Of a DNA stretch of 5,967 bases, positions 1 to 4,468 are shown one piece after another. Where the stretch lies: the NCBI GenBank assembly GCA_016793565.1, contig JAEUMA010000010.1, forward strand, positions 1 to 5,967, written 5' to 3'. How positions within the stretch are numbered: position 1 is the stretch's first letter; each line of letters starts with the position of its first letter. This DNA is from Rhizobiaceae bacterium (lineage in GTDB: Bacteria > Pseudomonadota > Alphaproteobacteria > Rhizobiales > Rhizobiaceae). A program made the translations under genes and the position numbers. The notes under the pieces were generated by a model, which did no database searches, was not told the DNA's origin, and worked only from the letters and a program-made list of their open reading frames with translations.

Positions 1-46
1 GGACGGCCGCGCCGGCAAGATCGACCTGGAACGCCTCCATGCCTGA
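1..46 (+). CDS. C-terminal end of an unidentified gene upstream of the ROK regulator (partial)
   Basis: Reading from base 2, an open frame gives the residues DGRAGKIDLERLHA and stops at TGA 44-46. Twelve of its 14 codons end in G or C, which matches the coding bias of the rest of the window and sets this frame apart from the other two. The stop lies inside the beginning of the regulator gene: the regulator ATG at 39 precedes the TGA, an 8-base overlap typical of translationally coupled operon neighbours. Too little is visible to name a product. By analogy with other ROK regulators it could be a sugar or polyol metabolism gene, but that is only inference from context. Confidence 0.55.
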   Translation, partial: DGRAGKIDLERLHA

Positions 47-1142
47 CATGCGGTTCGCCCCGCCCAATCCCCTGCGCATCGCCGACCGCGCGATAGGCCT
101 CAACGCCGTCAGTGTGCGCGGCTACAACGAGCGGCTGGTGCTGTCACTGCTGCTTCAGAGCAAGGACATCACGCGGCTCGAAATCGGCGAGAAGACCGGC
201 CTTTCTGCGCAGACCGTCTCGGTAATCGTGCGTTCGCTCGAGCAGGAGGGGCTGATCGCCAAGGGCGAGGCGCAGCGCGGCCGGGTCGGGCCGCCCACCG
301 TGCCGATCTCGCTCAATCCGGAGGGCGCCTATTCGGTCGGCATCAGCGTCGGGCATCGCCAGGTCGAGGTCGTGCTGGTCGATTTCGTAGGCTCGGTGCG
401 TTTCCAGGCGAGCCTGCCGCTGCCGACGCCCTCCCAGGCGAACAACCATCCGCAGTTCATGTCGGCGATCCAGCAGGCGATCGCCATCCTGCCGAAGAAC
501 CTGCATCCGCGCATCGCCGGGATCGGGCTGGCGCTGCCCGAGGACAAGGCCGAGCTCGACCTCACGCCCGAGGGTGCGCGGGAGCGATTCGAGGCGCTGC
601 AGGAGGAGATCGAGACGGAGATCGGCTACCCGGTCTATGTCCAGAACGACATCACCGCTGCGGCCGGCGGCGAGAGCATGTTCGGCGTTGCCAAGAATCT
701 GTCCGACTATCTGTTCTTCTACCTCGGCGCACGTCTGCACAGCCGGCTGGTGCTCAACCACCAGATCTACAGCGCCAACTCGACGGTCAGCCATGACGTC
801 GGCATCCTGCGGCTGGAAAGCGCGATCCGGCAGTCCGCCGGCGCCGATCTGGAATTGTGGGAGCGGGGATCGCAATGGCCCTCGATCGGCCAGGCGGAAG
901 TCGACTGGCGAGCCGAGGTCGTGCGGCAGATGCGGGTTTCCGTGCAGGCGCTCGCGCAGTTCGTGCCGGTAACGACGGTGGTGCTGTCGTCCTACGCCCC
1001 CCAATCGGTATGCCGGCAGATCTGCCGCGACCTGGAAGCATTGCTTCCAGGAATTACCGCGACCGCCGGCAACATCGAACGGTCGCCTAAGGCGGTCGGC
1101 GCGGCCAGCCTGCCTTTCAGCTCCCGCTTCATGGTGGAGTAG
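39..1142 (+). CDS. ROK-family transcriptional regulator (NagC/XylR-like), ROK motif degenerate
   Basis: This 367-residue protein has the two-part layout of ROK repressors. An N-terminal winged helix-turn-helix lies at about residues 28-90 (helix 'GEKTGLSAQTVSVIVRSLEQ', then the wing 'KGEAQRGRVGPP'). A sugar-kinase-like ROK fold follows from about residue 96 to the end. Known ROK regulators bind a sugar or sugar phosphate and repress sugar uptake and catabolic genes. The active-site-type 'QNDITAAA' (D204) is retained. The usual glycine-rich stretch is replaced by 'LGARLHSRLV', and the expected Glu-x-Gly-His followed by the zinc-binding cysteine cluster is absent: the matching stretch reads 'SHDVGILRL', and the only cysteines are C325 and C329. 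It is therefore surely not a kinase, and its ligand binding may be altered. ATG 39 has a modest GGA eight bases upstream and overlaps the preceding gene; ATG 48 is an alternative. Target genes are unknown; the overlapping upstream gene is the first candidate. Confidence 0.9.
   Translation: MPDMRFAPPNPLRIADRAIGLNAVSVRGYNERLVLSLLLQSKDITRLEIGEKTGLSAQTVSVIVRSLEQEGLIAKGEAQRGRVGPPTVPISLNPEGAYSVGISVGHRQVEVVLVDFVGSVRFQASLPLPTPSQANNHPQFMSAIQQAIAILPKNLHPRIAGIGLALPEDKAELDLTPEGARERFEALQEEIETEIGYPVYVQNDITAAAGGESMFGVAKNLSDYLFFYLGARLHSRLVLNHQIYSANSTVSHDVGILRLESAIRQSAGADLELWERGSQWPSIGQAEVDWRAEVVRQMRVSVQALAQFVPVTTVVLSSYAPQSVCRQICRDLEALLPGITATAGNIERSPKAVGAASLPFSSRFMVE
1031..1051. repeat. Perfect 10-bp inverted repeat inside the ROK gene
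   Basis: CCTGGAAGCA at 1031-1040 is the exact reverse complement of TGCTTCCAGG at 1042-1051, with one base between them. It lies within codons 331-338 of the regulator. On RNA the single-base loop would force the central pairs open, leaving a stem of about 8-9 bp. On DNA it is a fully symmetric site of the size bound by dimeric regulators. Its role is unknown. Confidence 0.6.
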
Positions 1143-1160
1143 GGGCCGCGCAAGGCCGCC
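1142..1160. terminator. Possible hairpin between convergent ROK and adhP genes
   Basis: Directly after the regulator TAG, GGGGCC (1142-1147) can pair with GGCC-G-CC (1154-1160) around the loop GCGCAA, a 6-bp stem with one bulged G. It sits in the 41-base gap between convergent stop codons, where a terminator is expected. There is no T run on either side, so intrinsic termination would be weak. Confidence 0.3.
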
Positions 1161-1183
1161 CCCAGAGCGGTTCAGGGTAGATC

Positions 1184-2224
1184 CTACTTCGTGAAGTCCA
1201 GCACCATTCGGCCCTCGACCTGACCGGCCTTGAGCCGGCTGAAGATCGTGTTGATCTCCTCCAGCGGCGCGGTGTGGATCTCCGCCTTGACTTGCCCGCG
1301 CGCCGCGAAGGCGATCGCCTCGTCGAGATCCCTGCGGGTTCCCACGATGGAGCCGCGCACGGTGATGCGCTTCAGCACCACGTCGAAGATCGGCGTCGGA
1401 AACTCGCCCGGCGGCAGCCCAACCAGGCTGACCGTGCCCTTGCGCCGCACCACGCCGAGGGCCTGCGAGAAGGCCGCCGGCGACACCGCCGTCACCAGCA
1501 CGCCGTGCGCCCCGCCGCCGGTGGCATCCAGGATATCGGCCGTCGCGCTCTTGGAACGCGCATCGACTGCGACCTCGGCGCCCGCCACCTTGGCCAGGGC
1601 GAGCTTGTCGGCGGCGATGTCGAGCGCGGCGACGCGCAATCCCATCGCACGGGCATATTGTATCGCCACGTGGCCGAGCCCTCCGACGCCGGAGATGACG
1701 ACCCATTCGCCCGGCCTGGCCTCGGTTTCCTTGAGGCCTTTGTAGGTTGTCACGCCGGCGCAGAGGATCGGAGCGATCGCCGCCATGTCGACGCCGTCCG
1801 GAATGCGGCCGACGAAGGGAGCCGAGGCGATGACGTATTCGGCGAAGCCGCCGTTGCAGCTATAGCCGGTGTTGTGCTGGTGTTCGCAGAGCGTCTCCCA
1901 GCCTGTCTCGCAATATTCGCAGCGCATACAGGCGTCGTGCAGCCAGGCGACCCCGACCCGGTCGCCCTCGGCGAGTTCGGTGACGCCCGCTCCGAGCGCC
2001 ACGACGGTCCCGGCTGCCTCGTGGCCCGGAATGAATGGGGGGCTGGGCTTGACCGGCCAGTCGCCATCCGCCGCGTGAAGATCGGTGTGGCACACGCCGC
2101 ACGCCGCCACCTTCACCAGCACCTCGCCCGGCCCCGGCATCGGAACCGGCACCGCCTCGATGGCGAGCGGCTTCCCGAACTGGTGCACGACGGCGGCCTT
2201 CATCGTCTTGGGCAAAGCAGGCAT
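1184..2224 (-). CDS. adhP: Zinc-dependent alcohol dehydrogenase AdhP (MDR superfamily)
   Basis: This 346-residue cytoplasmic enzyme has the normal length for AdhP/AdhA. The family oxidises primary alcohols such as ethanol to aldehydes with NAD+, or runs in reverse. The catalytic zinc ligands are C45 (in 'CGVCHTD'), H68-E69 ('PGHEAAG') and C155 ('LCAGVTTYKGL'). The structural zinc site has its four cysteines at C99, C102, C105 and C113. The Rossmann motif is GVGGLG at 179-184, and the acidic residue D202 at the end of the next strand indicates NAD rather than NADP. ATG 2224 is chosen because AAAGGA (2231-2236) lies six bases upstream; the alternative M8 has no such site. The gene converges on the ROK regulator and diverges from the membrane-protein gene, so it is probably transcribed alone. 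All catalytic residues are present and no damage is visible. The physiological substrate cannot be read from the sequence. Confidence 0.96.
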   Translation of the reverse strand: MPALPKTMKAAVVHQFGKPLAIEAVPVPMPGPGEVLVKVAACGVCHTDLHAADGDWPVKPSPPFIPGHEAAGTVVALGAGVTELAEGDRVGVAWLHDACMRCEYCETGWETLCEHQHNTGYSCNGGFAEYVIASAPFVGRIPDGVDMAAIAPILCAGVTTYKGLKETEARPGEWVVISGVGGLGHVAIQYARAMGLRVAALDIAADKLALAKVAGAEVAVDARSKSATADILDATGGGAHGVLVTAVSPAAFSQALGVVRRKGTVSLVGLPPGEFPTPIFDVVLKRITVRGSIVGTRRDLDEAIAFAARGQVKAEIHTAPLEEINTIFSRLKAGQVEGRMVLDFTK

Positions 2225-2230
2225 CGATTA

Positions 2231-2236
2231 TCCTTT
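2231..2236 (-). promoter_or_regulatory. Shine-Dalgarno site of adhP
   Basis: On the minus strand AGGAAAGGA (2231-2239) precedes ATG 2224, with six bases between AAAGGA and the start. This decides the first-methionine start over the internal M8. Confidence 0.8.
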
Positions 2237-2248
2237 CCTCTGCTTTCG

Positions 2249-2277
2249 ATCGCACTAAGGATGCCCAGAAACGCCAA
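2249..2277 (-). promoter_or_regulatory. Possible adhP promoter (weak)
   Basis: On the minus strand TTGGCG (2272-2277) and TGCGAT (2249-2254) are separated by 17 bases. They match the -35 consensus at 4 of 6 and the -10 consensus at 3 of 6. The predicted transcript start, near 2242, would leave a short leader containing the ribosome-binding site. The match is modest and could be chance. Confidence 0.25.
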
Positions 2278-2316
2278 GCCTCGCCTTGATCGATCGCAAT
2301 CCCCGCTTCAACTTTC

Positions 2317-2391
2317 CGCGACCGCACGGCAGCCTCCGCACCGGCCCGCCGCCCTTGACTTCCGCACCCGCTCGGTCAAGGTGCGGTCGCG
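2317..2391. promoter_or_regulatory. Nested inverted repeats and CCGCAC repeats in the divergent intergenic region
   Basis: An 11-bp perfect inverted repeat, CGCGACCGCAC (2317-2327) and GTGCGGTCGCG (2381-2391), encloses a 7-bp one, CCTTGAC (2353-2359) and GTCAAGG (2375-2381). CCGCACC occurs at 2336-2342 and 2362-2368, and CCGCAC at 2322-2327. All three can pair with the one GGTGCGG at 2380-2386. The last arm ends five bases before the AGGAGG of the downstream membrane-protein gene. This could be a leader RNA with alternative folds, a regulator-binding region, or both. TTGACT at 2355-2360 resembles a -35 box, but no good -10 follows at 16-19 bases. Confidence 0.45.
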
Positions 2392-2395
2392 TGGC

Positions 2396-2401
2396 AGGAG
2401 G
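2396..2401 (+). promoter_or_regulatory. Strong Shine-Dalgarno site of the membrane-protein gene
   Basis: AGGAGG lies seven bases before ATG 2409. It fixes the start there and argues against extending the frame upstream to 2286. Confidence 0.85.
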
Positions 2402-2408
2402 CGGGTCC

Positions 2409-2828
2409 ATGATGCGGTTGATCGCGGTGACGGTTCTGGAACTGGCGGCGAACGCCATCGGCCTGCTGATCGCCGCATGGCTGCTGCCGGCCTTTCAGAT
2501 CAGCCCGCTGGGTTTCGTCGTCGTGGTCGCGCTGTTCACCGCGGCCAAGTTCATCCTCGGGCCGCTGCTGTTCAAGCTGTCCTTCAAATATGTCCGCGCG
2601 CTCAACGGCGGCGTTGCGCTGGTCACCACGCTGGCTGGCCTCTGGGTCACGACGTGGCTGACGAACGGGCTGGTCATCACCGGCTTCAACACCTGGGTGC
2701 TATCGACGCTGATCGTCTGGCTAAGCGGGGTCCTGGCAACGCTTGTTCTGCCGCTGTTCCTGTTCAAGCAGGTGCTGTCGAACAACGGCGCGCCCCGCCG
2801 CCCCACACTCCCGCCCGGCCTCGGCTGA
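2409..2828 (+). CDS. Four-helix membrane protein, phage-holin superfamily IV type
   Basis: This 139-residue hydrophobic protein has four predicted membrane segments, at about residues 4-26, 34-57, 67-84 and 95-119, and a short polar, proline-rich tail. The pattern (AIGLLIAAWLL near the first helix, then GFVVVVALF, GGVALVTT and NTWVLSTLIVWL) resembles proteins annotated as 'phage holin family' / mycobacterial 4-TMS holin superfamily IV. That is recognition from memory, not a search. Despite the name, most chromosomal members have no known lytic role. No endolysin or other phage gene lies nearby, so a housekeeping or envelope role is more likely. The start at ATG 2409 rests on the AGGAGG seven bases upstream; the following ATG at 2412 is equally in frame. 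The gene stands alone, divergent from adhP and convergent with the exonuclease. Confidence 0.8.
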   Translation: MMRLIAVTVLELAANAIGLLIAAWLLPAFQISPLGFVVVVALFTAAKFILGPLLFKLSFKYVRALNGGVALVTTLAGLWVTTWLTNGLVITGFNTWVLSTLIVWLSGVLATLVLPLFLFKQVLSNNGAPRRPTLPPGLG

Positions 2829-2848
2829 GCCCCCAGGACGGACGTCAA

Positions 2849-2870
2849 CGCCGGCCGCGAAGAGCCGGCG
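2849..2870. terminator. Hairpin between convergent membrane-protein and exonuclease genes
   Basis: CGCCGGC (2849-2855) and GCCGGCG (2864-2870) form a perfect 7-bp stem with an 8-base loop. It lies in the 47-base gap between the two convergent stop codons. Only ATTT follows on the plus strand and TTG on the minus strand. It is best read as a weak bidirectional terminator. Confidence 0.5.
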
Positions 2871-2875
2871 CGATT

Positions 2876-4036
2876 TCAGCCTGAACGGCTTTCCTGGCGC
2901 GCCTTTTCGAAAGACGCGGTGATGCGATCGAGCGCGGCACGCTCTTCCTCGGAACCTTTGCCGTCGGCATAGGTCACCATGCGCAACCACCGGCTGAGAT
3001 CGGATAGCGCCTCGGCGTCGCGCACCAGTTCGCGCACGGCCGCGTCGACGGCCTCCTCGGTCGGCTCGATCTCGGCCAGCGCCGCCACGGCATCGCCGCA
3101 GGTGTCGTCTCCGGTCGAGCCGATGCGCTCCATGCGTGAGCGCACCAGCGCCGCGAGCGCCCCGATCTCTGGCTCGCTGACCCCGTCCGAGCGCGCGATC
3201 CAAAGCATCAGGGTGGCGGTCGAGCGGCAGGCGTCGACGAGGCGCTTGTCGACTTGCCGCTCGGCCGGAACCGGCGGCGATGGCTCCGGCGGCAGGTCCG
3301 CGGCAGCTATCTCCGTCTCACCGGCCGCCGGCAAAGCTTCCTCGGCCAAAGCCGGCGATGCGTCCTCGGTGGCGGGCTTGGGCCTGCGACGACGCGGCAA
3401 CTTGCCGGCCGGCATCGGCGGCACCGGCCGCATGTTGGAGGGCGGCGCGGCTGAAAGCGCCTGCTGCGGCAGCAGCGGCAGCCCGTTCAGCCAAAGGAAC
3501 ACCTGCATCGACAGCCAGGCATCCTCGAGCGCGTTGTGCGGCCCGTGACGACGCTGGATGCCGATCTGCCGCAGCACCGCCTCCAGTCCGGATCGGCCGC
3601 CGACCTTCTCGCTGAAGGCCTGCATGGTGCAGTAGACCGGCCTTTCCGGCAGCGGCCTGCCGGCGCGTTCGAACTCCCTGACCAGGAACGGCATGTCGAA
3701 ATCGGCATTGTGCGCAACGATCAGCCCTGCCTCGTCGAAAAGCGGCCACACGCGGTTCGCACACTCGGCGAACGGCTCCTGATGGCGCAGGACCCAATCC
3801 GAATAGCCGTGCACCTCCTCCGCCTTCGGATGGCTTTTACGGCCTGGATCGAAAATGAAATGCGCCAGCCGCAGCCTGCAGGTATCGGAGCCGATCGACG
3901 CCGTCTCCAGCTCGACCGCGCCGAAGCTGACCAGCCGATCCGAATTGTAGAGACCCGTGGTCTCGATATCGATGAACAGCAGCCGCTCTGGCAGGCCCGA
4001 TACGGATGTCAGGATCGGCATGAAGGCCAATTCCAT
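2876..4036 (-). CDS. DEDDh 3'-5' exonuclease (DnaQ-like) with C-terminal TerB-like domain
   Basis: This 386-residue protein begins with an exonuclease domain of the DNA polymerase III epsilon type (about 18-183). Its five catalytic residues are all visible: D23 and E25 (Exo I, FIDIETTGL), D114 (Exo II, AHNADFD), and H167 and D172 (Exo III, GPHNALEDAW). Such enzymes remove nucleotides from DNA or RNA 3' ends using two metal ions. Residues 190-265 are a Pro/Ala/Glu-rich linker with a basic patch (RRRRPK). Residues 266-380 are helical, with two acidic turns, 'SDGVSEPE' (283-290) and 'ADGKGSEEE' (357-365). These are typical of the TerB/DjlA-N fold found in tellurite-resistance and stress proteins. 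No polymerase or clamp-binding partner is nearby, so this is probably an accessory repair or RNA-turnover enzyme and not replicative epsilon. ATG 4036 directly follows the TAG of the small upstream gene and has no clear ribosome-binding site, suggesting coupled translation. ATG 4021 (M6) is a possible alternative. Confidence 0.88.
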   Translation of the reverse strand: MELAFMPILTSVSGLPERLLFIDIETTGLYNSDRLVSFGAVELETASIGSDTCRLRLAHFIFDPGRKSHPKAEEVHGYSDWVLRHQEPFAECANRVWPLFDEAGLIVAHNADFDMPFLVREFERAGRPLPERPVYCTMQAFSEKVGGRSGLEAVLRQIGIQRRHGPHNALEDAWLSMQVFLWLNGLPLLPQQALSAAPPSNMRPVPPMPAGKLPRRRRPKPATEDASPALAEEALPAAGETEIAAADLPPEPSPPVPAERQVDKRLVDACRSTATLMLWIARSDGVSEPEIGALAALVRSRMERIGSTGDDTCGDAVAALAEIEPTEEAVDAAVRELVRDAEALSDLSRWLRMVTYADGKGSEEERAALDRITASFEKARQESRSG

Positions 4037-4318
4037 CTAGTTGAGGGTCGGACCGACGGTCTTTCGTCCCAGGATGTTGAACACTGTCGCCTCGACGAGT
4101 TCGCGCGCTCCGGCCCTGTGAAGCATCGCCAGAAACGTCAGCGTTTCGCGCGCCGGTCCCTGCATTTCCCAGTTGCAGTCGATGAAATCGGAGCTGTCCA
4201 TCGTTACGCCGAGTACGCCGGAATAGACCAACGTGCAGCGTTCGAACACACACTGGTCGAAACAGCCGCCGTCGAGATGGATTCTAAGCCCCACGAATTT
4301 CTGCTTCTGCGCAATCAC
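4037..4318 (-). CDS. Small Cys/Phe-rich conserved-type protein, unknown function (GTG start)
   Basis: This 93-residue protein starts at GTG 4318, chosen because GAGGA (4326-4330) lies seven bases upstream. The frame stays open to a TTG at 4357, which has no such support. The first half resembles a short beta-helical, pentapeptide-like stretch: 'GGCFDQCVFERCTLVYSG' (17-34) and 'SDFIDCNWEMQG' (43-54), with F/C/W every few residues. The second half is a predicted helix, 'ARETLTFLAMLHRAGARELVEATVF' in part, about residues 56-81. Similar small proteins are widespread as hypotheticals; I do not know a function. Four cysteines lie at 19, 23, 28 and 48, with no signal peptide, so it is likely cytoplasmic. 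Its TAG directly abuts the exonuclease ATG, so the two are almost certainly co-translated. Its first codons (AAA, CTT, AGA) are less GC-biased than those of its neighbours. Confidence 0.8.
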   Translation of the reverse strand: MIAQKQKFVGLRIHLDGGCFDQCVFERCTLVYSGVLGVTMDSSDFIDCNWEMQGPARETLTFLAMLHRAGARELVEATVFNILGRKTVGPTLN

Positions 4319-4325
4319 GGTATTT

Positions 4326-4330
4326 TCCTC
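4326..4330 (-). promoter_or_regulatory. Shine-Dalgarno site deciding the GTG start of the small gene
   Basis: On the minus strand GAGGA precedes GTG 4318 with a seven-base spacer. No comparable site precedes the longer TTG start at 4357. Confidence 0.7.
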
Positions 4331-4346
4331 ACCCAAACCCAGCGCT

Positions 4347-4379
4347 ACTGTGCACAAAACGACACGTTTGTCTCACAGT
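4347..4379. promoter_or_regulatory. Operator-like dyad upstream of the small gene / exonuclease unit
   Basis: ACTGTG (4347-4352) and CACAGT (4374-4379) are perfect inverted arms. AAACG (4357-4361) and CGTTT (4365-4369) form a second inverted pair with the same centre, base 4363. Eleven of sixteen symmetric positions pair. The site is AT-rich compared with its surroundings and lies about 30 bases before the GTG start, where an operator or promoter would be expected. No convincing -35/-10 pair was found in it. Confidence 0.45.
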
Positions 4380-4404
4380 TTCGCGGGGCAGGGTTACGCG
4401 CTGC

Positions 4405-4428
4405 GATGGCGAGGACTGCCTCGCCATC
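4405..4428 (-). terminator. Strong stem-loop downstream of the TonB receptor
   Basis: GATGGCGAGG (4405-4414) and CCTCGCCATC (4419-4428) form a perfect 10-bp stem with a 4-base loop, 41 bases beyond the receptor stop codon. There is no U run on the minus strand after it. It may end receptor transcription by another route, stabilise its 3' end, or act between the receptor and the small-gene operon. Confidence 0.55.
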
Positions 4429-4434
4429 CGCGCG

Positions 4435-4448
4435 GGATCGCGCGATCC
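4435..4448. repeat. 14-bp perfect palindrome in the receptor 3' region
   Basis: GGATCGCGCGATCC reads the same on both strands. As RNA it gives only a short stem with no adequate loop unless the central pairs open, so a DNA-level role or chance in GC-rich sequence is equally possible. It lies between the two larger hairpins. Confidence 0.45.
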
Positions 4449-4452
4449 ACAG

Positions 4453-4468
4453 CCGGCAGATGTGCCGG
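4453..4468 (-). terminator. Stem-loop abutting the TonB receptor stop codon
   Basis: CCGGCA (4453-4458) and TGCCGG (4463-4468) make a perfect 6-bp stem with a 4-base loop. It begins at the base next to the receptor stop (TGA, 4469-4471). No U run follows. Confidence 0.45.

Noticed and set aside
144..1706. Long open frame on the minus strand (about 520 codons) crossing the ROK and adhP genes
   Set aside because: It overlaps two clearly identified genes in another frame. Its Arg/Gly-rich translation has no recognisable fold. Such open antisense frames are common in high-GC DNA.
2355..2383. MerR-type promoter in the divergent region (TTGACT plus dyad)
   Set aside because: The dyad spacing is too long and no acceptable -10 hexamer follows at 16-20 bases. 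No MerR-family gene is in the window.
2286..2408. Upstream extension of the membrane-protein gene by 41 codons
   Set aside because: The added residues are polar, Pro/Arg-rich and unlike the family. The AGGAGG seven bases before ATG 2409 marks the true start, and the extension covers the repeat-rich leader.
2409..2828. Prophage remnant suggested by the holin-like gene
   Set aside because: No endolysin, structural, integrase or attachment-site sequence is present, and the flanking genes are ordinary chromosomal genes.
1274..2884. Long plus-strand open frame (about 536 codons) over adhP and the membrane-protein gene
   Set aside because: It is antisense to adhP and out of frame with the membrane protein, and the translation is low-complexity Arg/His/Pro-rich. 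It is a shadow of strong GC3 bias.
4319..4357. TTG 4357 start for the small gene
   Set aside because: It has no Shine-Dalgarno site and the extension would run through the dyad region. GTG 4318 has GAGGA at ideal spacing.
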